Below, piece after piece: positions 46,085 through 56,028 of a stretch of DNA of 64,000 nucleotides; within the stretch, counting starts at the first letter, position 1, and every line of letters begins with the position of its first letter. Both the position numbers and the translations under genes were made by a program. The stretch is from Chlorophyllum brunneum (taxonomy: Eukaryota; Basidiomycota; Agaricomycetes; Agaricales; Agaricaceae). The notes beneath the pieces were generated by a model. That model had not been told where the DNA came from and made no database searches. It worked only from the letters and a program-made list of their open reading frames with translations. Location: positions 744,001-808,000 of the forward strand of contig OY756140.1 of the NCBI GenBank assembly GCA_963576785.1. The letters run 5' to 3'.

Positions 46085-47899
46085 ATGGGGAGCCTTCAGC
46101 GGACGCTCTTCAACAGTCATCCTCATACTACATATGTCGGTCTTACTGGGGTTCTCTCCATATTCTCCATGGGGCCCACCCCAGGAATGATCCCACTCGT
46201 CTTTACACTCTCCACTCTCTTGGTGTACTCCCGCAAGATCTTCCCGACGTATGCCCTGCATACCGGTAGACACGCTACAGCACTATGGGCATCTCTCACC
46301 ATCGGCGGGTCATTCCTAAGATTTGCACCATCAATCCATGCCCTGTCTCAACCGTTCACCTCGATTGCATCGCTGTTCCTCCTCTCGGGTATCACATCTC
46401 TCCTCATTATCGGAGTGCTATACTTCGAAACCAAAGCCAGCAATCGCGTCACTTACGATTCAATGAGACTCTTGCTCTTCCCTGCAATTTGGGCTACTTT
46501 TTGGGCTGTCATTGCGGCATTTAACCCACTTGGCACATTGTCCACTTGGAGCCCCGTTGAGGGAACAGGGGCATATGACTGGTTGGTGCCTCTGCTCGGA
46601 CCACACTCCCTCAATTGGATCGTAGCGGCCTGGGCAGTTGTTGTATCGCAGACTCTCATGTCATTGTATATGGGTCCTCAAGACAATGAAGATGACTCCC
46701 ATTCGGGGCCCTTGATCCTCGCTGAATCAAACGGGTATGGTCATCATGCGAATGGAACTTCGGGTCTACGCAGCACACTAACAGAGAAGAATAAGACTGC
46801 GGTTCTAGCTGCGGTTCTTGTCCTTCTCACTGTGCCGTCGTATATCGGAAACTCGCTTCCGCTTCCGCTTGGGGATGTCAGCAAGGTTACACCCCTAGTT
46901 GTGGGATGTGCACTGCCAATGATTGATGAATACAAAGTACATGAACTCAAATTTGAACATTTCTTGGCCGAAAGCAAGAGGCTGGATAATACTGCAAATT
47001 TCATCCTCTGGCCAGAAGGCGCTGTTCGCTTCGACTCCGAAACGGAGAGGAACAATGCCCTGGCAGAGGTGCAGGAGAAAGTCAACCATGCATTCGTCGG
47101 TGTCGCCTTTGAGGAAACTCTGGACGACACAGAGAATCCCGACAACCGCCATGGTGTCAGACGTACTGGGATTGCCATTGTTTCTAACAAGAGTACGACA
47201 CCTCATCTAGTTTACTACAAACGGCACCTGGTTCCCAGTAAGTTCTCCTCTTGTGGTCAGATTTCTGGTTTTTTGATTGTCTTCATAGTTGCCGAATCCT
47301 TCTCGCTCACCCACTCGCGCATGCCTCCACGCGCTTTCCCAGCGGGAATCACCTACCCCAAACGAATTCCAGTGGTTGGCCATAAACGCGACGTAGCCGT
47401 GACCACCTCCATCTGCCTCGACTTTTCGGCCCCTTCTCAGTTCTGGGATCTCGATGTGAGGCCCGGATTGATTCTTGCTCCCGCACGTACTTGGGATGTC
47501 ACTGTTGGGTACACAATGTGGAAGCAGGCATCACAACGGGCTCATGAGATCGGAAGCACTGTTCTCTGGTGTGATGGAGGTGAAGGCGGCGTTAGTGGCG
47601 TTGCTGGCCATGGGTACAATGAGGTAGTCCAAGTAGGTTCCGGATCCTGGATTCGTACTATCGGATTGGAACACCCTTTCGATGAACATAGCCGTACTTT
47701 GTACGCCCGATACGGCTACTCTACCCTTCTATTGTTTTGGGCACTGATTGGCTCTCCCTTTGCACAACGAGGCGTGTCCTTGGTGTATTCCGTTATTGGG
47801 CAACGCGGTGGAAGGCTTGTACATTCAGTTATTGGGCGCTCCAGAAGGAAGGAAGTAGTTTCTAACCCGCCCGTCGGGAATTTGATAGATGATTCTTGA
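46085..47899 (+). CDS. Apolipoprotein N-acyltransferase-like membrane nitrilase
   Basis: Exons 46085-47237 and 47289-47899; 587 residues. The N-terminal 260 residues hold about six hydrophobic segments (MIPLVFTLSTLLVYS, IASLFLLSGITSLLIIGVLY, LLLFPAIWATFWAVIAAF). A carbon-nitrogen hydrolase domain follows, with the expected triad: Glu in ILWPEGA near 309, Lys in YYKRHLVP near 380 and Cys in TTSICLDFSAPSQ near 425. A last hydrophobic helix lies near residue 535. This membrane-plus-nitrilase order is that of bacterial Lnt. Fungal members exist, but fungi lack bacterial lipoproteins, so the acyl acceptor is unclear. The 51-base intron has no stop and is a multiple of three. Head-to-head with the metallothionein. 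Confidence 0.88.
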   Translation: MGSLQRTLFNSHPHTTYVGLTGVLSIFSMGPTPGMIPLVFTLSTLLVYSRKIFPTYALHTGRHATALWASLTIGGSFLRFAPSIHALSQPFTSIASLFLLSGITSLLIIGVLYFETKASNRVTYDSMRLLLFPAIWATFWAVIAAFNPLGTLSTWSPVEGTGAYDWLVPLLGPHSLNWIVAAWAVVVSQTLMSLYMGPQDNEDDSHSGPLILAESNGYGHHANGTSGLRSTLTEKNKTAVLAAVLVLLTVPSYIGNSLPLPLGDVSKVTPLVVGCALPMIDEYKVHELKFEHFLAESKRLDNTANFILWPEGAVRFDSETERNNALAEVQEKVNHAFVGVAFEETLDDTENPDNRHGVRRTGIAIVSNKSTTPHLVYYKRHLVPSKFSSCGQISGFLIVFIVAESFSLTHSRMPPRAFPAGITYPKRIPVVGHKRDVAVTTSICLDFSAPSQFWDLDVRPGLILAPARTWDVTVGYTMWKQASQRAHEIGSTVLWCDGGEGGVSGVAGHGYNEVVQVGSGSWIRTIGLEHPFDEHSRTLYARYGYSTLLLFWALIGSPFAQRGVSLVYSVIGQRGGRLVHSVIGRSRRKEVVSNPPVGNLIDDS

Positions 47900-48465
47900 G
47901 ATGTATCTTGGCCTGGGGTATGTTTTACACGCTTCATGTCTTCGTCTATTGTGTGCTATGAAATCATAATGTGTTACCCCCGGCCGTTCTGCTTCATTTA
48001 AACTACGCTTGCCTCTGTGTTGGGTAATTCCTGCCCAAAGTGTACGACGCCCCTGGGCTGCATTCGTTGGAGATGAAGACTGAACATGCGTTTGCCATGC
48101 CGTTGATCTTCGCCGAGAAGATACTGCCGTCCAATTATGAGCCCGCCTGTGACATCATGCTATGGGCTCTGCTACGTTGCTGGTTGTTTTACAAAAATCT
48201 GTGGGGTGACCAATGCTCAGAAATTGGGAGAACAATGAGTGAAAGCTGTATTTGAATTTGATCTGATGGTATCACAAACAAGCGCCTGGAGAGCATCTTC
48301 CGCCGTGACGAACGACGTCGGGCCCCGCTGCGTACGGTCACCACGAGGCAGACAGATTTGGATTATCGACGGCTGGAGCTAGAATTTACATCGACACGCC
48401 TATTCCTGCACTTTGAATAACAAAACCAGGCTCGCCAGAGTCTCCTCTCCCCCACAGGTCCACAG
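47900..48465. other. Intergenic / unresolved 5' region
   Basis: Holds the nitrilase 3' UTR and the promoter of the next gene. An ATG at 48266 opens a frame that could splice from 48331-48332 to 48466 and provide the missing N-terminus of the next gene, but this junction is not certain. Confidence 0.35.
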
Positions 48466-50693
48466 CAAGGACTTGTCTGGGTCACTACGTCGCACTCGAG
48501 CTCTCTCTTCCGGTCGAAGTTCGCCCAAAGCCTTCGCGGCTCTCTGCGCAGCTCGACTGCAAAGCGTTCTGCTTTCCCTCCTGGCACGAAATCCAAGGTT
48601 CTAGAACCCCCCAGTGCGGAGGACTTTCATTTCATCACAAGGGACGACCTTTACCCAAACACAAACCATCCCCCAGAGTCTACTCGCTTGTCTCGTCATC
48701 GCAGGCCTCCAAAAGCGTCTTCGCGGCTACGACCAAGAGAATCAGCCTCGTCATCAGAAGCTTCTGGAGGACTACTACCCACCCCCCACCTCCGAAATCG
48801 CCCAAGCGACATCTCGGATCTCACTACTCGCTTTCCGAAACCACCATCTCACATCCCCCTACCTATTGCACAGCAATACATTGATCCCACCGCTGGTAGG
48901 CCATTTGAAAGGCGTCAATTGAACGGTACGGGCTATGTGCCACACGCAAAATTCCTAATTCTTATCACCGCCATAGAAACCAAGGAATTTTCTCCTCATC
49001 CTTCCAGGCTAAATCCCTCCACAAGCCCTAGAGCACGGAAGGGATCTAAACATACCCTACCGTCCCCACCTCCTACACCTTCGCAAGGCAAGTTCAAGGG
49101 ATTCTTCCGCAAACTCACAAAGAGATTCTCCAAGAAACAGTCACCTGCCCCCGTCCCGCCCCTTCCACATTCACAGTCCCCGCGCACCTACGAATTCGTG
49201 AACCCTAATCAACTCCGAAATTCCCCTAGCCCAAAGCCCAAATACGGATATATCACCGGCTCTCCTCGATCTTCCTTCACACCTCCTTCTCCGTCTTGGT
49301 TGAGTCGTAACGTACCACTATCTCCTCCTTCCCGCAGCGAACACAATTCTTACGCAGAGTTTACTGGAAGTCTCGAGGGGAACAATTCGTTCGCGATCCA
49401 TTCGACATTCCTACCTCCGGATTTAACTGACAGACCGCGTCACCGTTCTCCAAGCAATCATCGTATCTCTCCCATCTCTCCAGTATCACCGTTATTAGCA
49501 CCTCCCTCACCTTCATTACCGACAAAGCATTATTCCCCCCCTCCTTCGCCCCGTGCACACCGACATTATCGACCCCCAACACCGCCCAAAGGCCGTCGAC
49601 GACGTACTCGCGCCCCTTCAGCTCCCGAGGAATCTATTCTAGGAGACCTCGCGAGCACTCACCCTACCCATCATCGGCGTAGTAACTCTTCTCCCCATTC
49701 CAAAGATATCCCTTCACTGTCCACAGTAAGCCGTTCGCATCCGTGTTTGGTCGCTTTCTGAAGCTGCGTATCAGACTCCGCTGTCTTACACGTCCCTACC
49801 ACGACGGGAAGAACCTTCCGACTACGACTATCCATCACAAACAAACAGTCTACACACTTACGTTCCTGTCTCCCAATCCTACCAGCCCACTTTCGTTTCT
49901 ATCGCAACAAGCATGGACTTTAACCATCCTCCAATGGGGCGTCATTCACCAATGGGTCACCACTCGCCGATGGGCCGCCATTCCCCAATGGATCATCCAC
50001 CGATGGGTCACCCACCAATGGGCCACCATCCACACATGGATCACGATCATCCAACAATGGATTATTCTGGCAAACGTACAGATGTTGTTGATCATGGTGG
50101 TGAATCTGATTATACGGGTGTGCACTGGTTTACAGACCCCCCTGAGCGACCTCCGGTGTGCTGATGTTTTATTCTTGATTGCCAACTGGTGTTAATACTG
50201 AAAACGGTGGCTGATAGCCCCAACCCCCTCAACCTGAACAGACATATGCACCTGACCCGGCCGTGATTGAACAGAACGAAGCGTTTGAGTATGCGTTAGG
50301 CGTAGCACCTAACGAGTTGTACGCGCGTTACAAACAATACGGACAGGTGAGTAATGTATTCTCGTCCGCCCTTTCTGGCACCGCTCACACCGTTGCTTCG
50401 TACAGCTAGGGGTCTTGGCATGGTGTTCTGAATTTTCCGAATTGATAGACAACCTCAAGGACCTTGGCTTCCAAGGCAACATGTTCGTCACGACCCGCTC
50501 GCAGGCCCTCAAGACTTGTGAGGACATACTTAAACTCGGGCTTGAGGTCAAGATGCAGATTATCGTAATGTATTTGAGCTCACAGGTGGCGAGGCTGAGG
50601 AGGTTTTTGGACGGAGAAAAGGTGTGGGAAGATTATCCCGTACCGCAGTTTCCGCTGGAGCCGCAATCGTATACAAGACCCGATATGCCATGA
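48466..50693 (+). CDS. Hypothetical protein with Met/His/Pro repeat (5' end unresolved)
   Basis: Not recognised. Supported exons are 48466-49725, 49775-50155, 50218-50346 and 50406-50693, all joining in phase 0; about 685 residues plus a missing start. The first exon encodes a basic, Pro/Ser-rich chain with many SP motifs. The second contains a Met/His/Pro/Gly repeat (HSPMGHHSPMGRHSPM and so on). The C-terminal 150 residues look folded and conserved: FEYALGVAPNELYARYKQYG, LGVLAWCSEFSELIDNLKDL and QALKTCEDILKLGLEVKMQI. No known domain is apparent. No ATG begins the first supported exon; a start at 48266 spliced to 48466 is possible. Confidence 0.65.
49922..50065 (+). repeat. Met/His/Pro/Gly coding repeat
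   Basis: Tandem degenerate 15-base units of the form CAY-tCN-CCA-ATG-GRN encode PMGRHS/PMGHHS/PMDHP steps, about nine copies, inside the preceding gene. Methionine and histidine alternate in every unit. Confidence 0.75.
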
Positions 50694-51148
50694 CATAGTT
50701 GACGAAGATGACGAAGGACATGATGTCGAAAGCCTGCATTCTTTTCTGGGAACCTTTTCACCCTTTCTGATCTCTGCTCACATTAGACTTTCCTGAAGAC
50801 CAACCAATTTGCATTATTGCTTACTCTCACTTTCTCCTGCCATGTAGTATGTTTCTTTCTTGCCGCTGTCTACCTCCTAGCACATGTACTATATGCTCGA
50901 ACAAACATGAAACCATTATTGGATATCATACTCATCAATGAACCGCGAATGGGGCATATGTACAAAAATACAAAAAAAATGGGGAAGGATTTTCATCCGC
51001 TGGTGGTACTAGTAATGTTGGTGCATGCAGTGGAAATACAACTGAAGAATGAGTCCATAAGGGGAATATATATGTAAAAAATCAAATCAAGAAAAATGCA
51101 CGATTGGGGGGGTATGCAACTAAAGAGGAGTAAATGCGCAAGGAGGGA
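50694..51148. other. Convergent 3' region
   Basis: 3' UTRs of two convergent genes. AT-rich; no gene seen. Confidence 0.45.
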
Positions 51149-54100
51149 TCACACAGTTGTGAGGTCAGAATACTTGGTCCAATACTCAGAGCCCAGGTGG
51201 CCAGGTTCATAGGACGACTCTCGAGGGGGTTGAGGTAAGGGATTTGCCAGGGGCGGTAGATCTTTATCCAGACGTTCCCTCCCATCCAAACCGTTCGCAG
51301 CAACCGCCATAGCTGAAGTCGTGGCACCCAGCAGTCCAGGGCTCGAACCGCCATACGGGCCATGATATCCACCATACCTATACGGACTCACCCCGTTCAA
51401 CAACGAAGGGTCCGTAGTCGGTATATCATACGACGTAATTGACTCGTGCAAACTGGGGATTGTGGGTGGACTGGGACAATATCCACTCCCACCAACCATA
51501 CTCGCCGCAACCGCAGGAGGATATAGTGCATACGTCGTCGGATTACGGAATGAATTTTGCACAAGATAGGACGTATGACTGGAGCCATGTATCCCATTGG
51601 TAGTACTTGGCCCGAGGTTCATACCCATGCTCATTGCCACTTGTGCATCAAGGGAGATAGAGTTGGTTGAACCGTCTGCTGGCGAGATTGAGCTGCTGGG
51701 GCCAGGTGCGACCCCGTTGGCTTCGGTGCCGTACATACTACGAGCTTTCCATAGACGTTCCATCTCCCAAGCTTCTTTTGCTCGGAGGGCGTTCAGGTCT
51801 GCGGCGGAGGGAATTTCGGATGTTGGTCGTGCAGAAGTGGATGGCTGACGGTTGAGGTGTGTGGGAGGGGTGTCCGTACCTGAGGAGCTAGAGGATGGGG
51901 CTGGGGCTGGGGGTTGAGGTTTATTGAAGTTAGGCTTGGGGGTTTGGCTGTCCCGTCGTTCAGCTTTGCTCTCCCTCTTGCTGTCCCGCTCCCTTTCGCG
52001 TCGTCGACTACTTCGCTCTTCTTTTTCCTTTTCCCGGGGTCTGTGGTCGTCTTTATTTCTGCGCCTGTCCTTGTCTTCTCTAGTCTTTTGGTCCTCACCA
52101 CTTCTGTGTTCTCCTCTGCTTCTAGGTTCTTCCATACTCCTTCGCACTTTCTTTTCTTTTTCTTTTTCCTCTTTGCTCCTATGTTCTTCCTTGCTTCTCT
52201 TCTCCCCTCTCTTCCTCTCTTCCCTCTCCTTTTCCTTCTGCCTTGCCTTCCGCTCTTCCCGCTCTCGTTCTTTCTTATCTCTCTCCTTTTCCTTCTCCCG
52301 TTCCCTCCTCCGTTGTTCCTCTTTCTCCCTCCTTGCCAACTCCTCCCTCTCCCTCCTTGCTTGTTCCTCTCGCTCTCTCCTCGCCAACTCTTCTCGCTCC
52401 CGCCTGATCGCCTCATCCCTTTCTCGTCTTAGTTGTTCTTCCCTCTCTCTCTCTCGTCTAATCTGATCCTCTCGTTCTCGTCTGGTACGTTCTTCCCGTT
52501 CTCTTTCTCTCCCTACTTGATCTTCTTTTTCCCGCTCCCGCTCCCTCTCTCTCTTGACCTGTTCCTCTCGTTCACGTTCTCTCCTGGCTTGCTCCTCTCT
52601 TTCTTTCTCTCTCTCACGTTCTCGCTCTCTCCTGCCTTGCTCCTCTCGCTCTTTCTCTCTCTCTCGTTCCCGTTCTCTCTCCCTCTCCCTTCTCGCTTGT
52701 TCCTCCCTCTCCCTCCTCGCCTGGTCTTCTCTTTCTCTTGCCCTCTCCCGCCTTGTCTGTTCCTCCCTCTCCTTCTCCTTCCTCATCTGCTCCTCCTTCT
52801 CTCGCCTTATATATTCCTCCTGTCTCGGACTCGATGGTTCTCTGCAATGCCACTGTCCGTGCCCAGAATAACTCGGCGGTCTCCCGTTCACACCCAAAGC
52901 AGGTGGAGGTTCAGATGAAGAGGCTTTTATCGTTATCCGATGACTCCGTCTTCTATGTGTTCTCTCGGCCTCGTCTTGTGGCTGAGTTCTGCTTTCCCTC
53001 CTCCCACTTTCTCTCTCCTTTTCCCGCCGACTTTCTCTCTTTGCCTTCTCCCTCTCCCGTTCCTTCTCACGCTCTTTTTCTTGTCTCTCAACAACCTCCC
53101 ATTGCTCCCCTGAAGCTTTAATCGTCTCCCCAGGCATATACACACCATTCCCCGACTCACTTCTCACAAGTTTAAATGTCTCAGTCTGTCGTGTGCCTCC
53201 ACCACTTGTCGACTGACGTATTGAATGTACGTGCGAATCACGGTTTCCCGAAGCCGCAGTACCGCGTTTAGAACTCGAATTGGAGTTTTCTGGGGTCAAC
53301 TGTGGCGGCGAAGGCATACGTGACTGAGGTGGTGGTGGTGATGAAGAGGAAGAGGTGACGGGTGGTTGTGCGAGTGGAGATTTGGCAGCAGGACTAGGTT
53401 TAGAAGGAGGTATTGGTATGGGGGGAGGGAGTTCAGGTGTAGTAGGCATTGACAATCCACCATTACCCGTGTACGGCGTTGGTGGATTTGCAAGGACTGA
53501 AATGCCAGAAAGTGGGGAATCAGCATACGAAAGGTATGACGATCGGGGGCTGGCACTTGAAAGGAAAACACCGGGCGCCATCGGTTGATGGGTGTAAGAG
53601 GTCGCAGGGAAAGGAATGGAAGATGTGGTAGTAGCTGCTGTAAAATTCGAGGAAGCGACCGATTCTACAGTGGATGTCGGGCGGGGACTGTGTATTATTG
53701 GTGGTGGCGGTGATTGGGGTTGTGAGGGAGCGGTGGAGTAACGCGTTGATGTACGCCCGGGGATAGTGATAGGTGAGGTATGTGGAGGTGGTGGCGCGGT
53801 TGGGGTTGATGAGACGGGTACAACGTCAGGTTGTAGGGCACGTTCGGCCGGACGTGGTGTTGTCTGGTTATCGGAGGCTACAGAAGGCGCAAGGCTAGGG
53901 GAAGGCGGCTGGGGGAATTCGGTAGGATGAAGTGTAGAGTGAATAATCGTGGTAGGGCGTCGTTGTTGCTGTTGCAGGGGAACGTCATCCTTTGCAGGGA
54001 TTGGAGGTGCAGGTGTAGGAGGAGGTGATGGTATCTGAGTCGATAACGGATTCCCGCGAAACCCGATCAAAGGCAGGTTCTGTGATGCCGCTTCGTGAAG

Positions 54101-55692
54101 TTTTTCTGGGGGTAAGGGAGCAGCCGGAGCGTCGGGTGTGGGTAATTCGGAGGGCATATCTGGATTGGCAATAGTAAGCTTGCCGATAGAGAAGGGTGCT
54201 TCGACGGATATGGACGAGGCGCTATCGTCTCCTTGTGTTGGACGATGTGGCTGGTGAAGCGATGACCCAGGGGGGAGGTCGTCCATTGCTGGCGGAGGCA
54301 CCCTCTTCACAGATGCCCGTTCCTGGGATTCCTTTGCATCCAGATTAATTGGTTCCGGGGTATAAATGCCACTCCTGGTATCTCCTGCACTCACATGGTG
54401 CCAATCATCCTCTGGCCGCTGCGATTTTCCATAGCCATCAAATGAGCGCCTCATGACACTGAGTTTCCGGGCGAGACGACCAAGCACGCTACCCCTCTTT
54501 TCCTTCTTGAGCGATGGACGTGAGGAAAGAGGTGTATCTTGCCAGGGGGGAGGACCGACGGACATGTGTTTGGGTGTTTGGGAATTCTGCTCGCTATTGT
54601 ATATCGCGGGCACTTGTTCAACGGATTCGAGCTCTTTCTCCCTGTTAGCAAAGACAGCCTCTGCAGTTGGTTTCTGCCGCTTGCTGAGTTTGCGAGGCAA
54701 TTGAATAGGTGGAAGTTCGTGTATAGCCGATGTCGATTGTGACAATGGGGATTTGGCGATGGTTTTGTAACCGTTCTGAGCAGCCGTCATGCTGGCGCGT
54801 CGCGGTCGACGAGGGTCCTATAGAAAGCTCCCTAAGTTAGACACGAAATATGAAATATGAAAGGCGCACGTCGTGGTTGTCGGCACCTGAGCCAGCAGGC
54901 ATCCCAATGTCGTAGGGAGAGGTGTGGTGCCAGTTGGTTCCCCACGGGTCCGTGACATCCATGAGGTCAACGTTGTCTGGAGTGGTTTGGGAGGTTTTGC
55001 GGGAACGGGTTTTGGCACCATCGGCGACACGGGTCTGGGAGGATGAGGGGGTGGGGAGAATTGACTGGGAGGGATTTGTACTGGGACCTGACTCGGTGTG
55101 GTCAAGGGTGATCTGGGTCTGTGTACTTATTGGAGGAAAGAAGGGGGAGAAGACCGAAGGAGGACGTGCGCCGGGGCGGATGTGGGATGGGGGGATGAGG
55201 TGGATGTTTCTGTAGAAACGAGGGCCGGTCGGATTGTGGAGGGGATAGTAGAGTTTCTGGGCAGGGAGGGGTACCGAGTCCCAGACGTCGTAGAAGACGT
55301 GCATGGAGTCTGGGAGGATGGAGTGGCTGGGTGGAAAGCTGACTCTGTGGTCGTCGTCGGCACCCATGGGTTCATCTTTTGTCTCCGGTGGCGGTGCAGG
55401 ACCAGGTGCAGTCTGGCTTCGCTTGGGCGTCTTGCGGGGCCAAATAGACGCTGGACTCGCAGAGTTGCCCCAGGACAGCTTGCGCTGCAGCACCTGCATC
55501 GAGTCAGTGTAGAGTCCTGCTGGAGACAATGATGATGCGTTCTAAAAAATAGGTCAGGGTCACATTGAAGCGGTGTTCCCAGGCTACCCACCCCGACACT
55601 GGTCTCCCCGCCGTCACCGGGGCGAGGAGAAAGCTGGAGAGCCGTTGTATGTCGGATTGAACAAGAATATCAACATCACGTGCTCTCTGCAT
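51149..55692 (-). CDS. Large disordered protein with Arg/Glu-rich tract
   Basis: Not recognised. Exons 55588-55692, 54870-55541 and 51149-54817 join in phase 0 to 1481 residues. The N-terminus MQRARDVDILVQSDIQRLSS precedes a folded-looking stretch (MHVFYDVWDSVPLPAQKLYY, GPRFYRNIHLIPPSHIRPG). Basic patches follow (KKEKRGSVLGRLARKLSVMRRSF), then a 400-residue Pro-rich linker. Residues about 915-1205 form a charged tract of RE, REE, REK and KE repeats, probably a single alpha-helix or condensate-forming segment like those of RNA-processing RE/RD proteins. The tail is Tyr/Gly-rich (YRYGGYHGPYGGSSPG). It could be a nuclear or cortical scaffold; no function should be assumed. Confidence 0.75.
51990..52850 (-). 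repeat. Purine-rich coding low-complexity tract
   Basis: Nearly 0.9 kb where the minus strand is strongly purine-rich and built from GAG, AGA and CGN codons (Arg/Glu/Lys). The plus strand is correspondingly pyrimidine-rich and gives long but meaningless Leu/Ser/Phe frames. Confidence 0.85.
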
Positions 55693-56028
55693 CTCTTGTG
55701 AAATAAAGATAATAAATATCGCTATATGCTGGAAAAGTTTAGTGTTAATTAGTACCTTTCAGCCTAGGGCGGGGCCCTTCCATCCATCACCGGGGCTGCA
55801 GCAACCCCGGAACCTCTCATGTTTTCCTGCCGAGCAGCATGCACATACCTCGAGTTCTGCGATGCCACATGCGCTATTCGGTTCCCACTAACCCCGGTGT
55901 TCTCCATGCGTATATTTGTCGGCGAGGTATCGTGAGCCAGCTATGACGCTGCGTCGACGGGCCGAGTGGTGATCATCAATTCATAACTCTCCTTCCCGAT
56001 CTGGAATCCGTAGATTTTTCATCCAACC
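55693..56028. promoter_or_regulatory. Bidirectional promoter region, disordered-protein gene / ADE5,7
   Basis: 336 bases between divergent ATGs. No TATA box or known purine-pathway element is evident to me. Confidence 0.4.

Noticed and set aside
45737..46273. 178-codon minus-strand frame overlapping the nitrilase start
   Set aside because: Antisense to a clear membrane-protein exon and to the metallothionein promoter.
51914..52918. Long plus-strand frames rich in Leu, Ser and Phe, looking like membrane proteins
   Set aside because: They are the complement of the Arg/Glu-rich coding tract on the minus strand; composition alone keeps them open.
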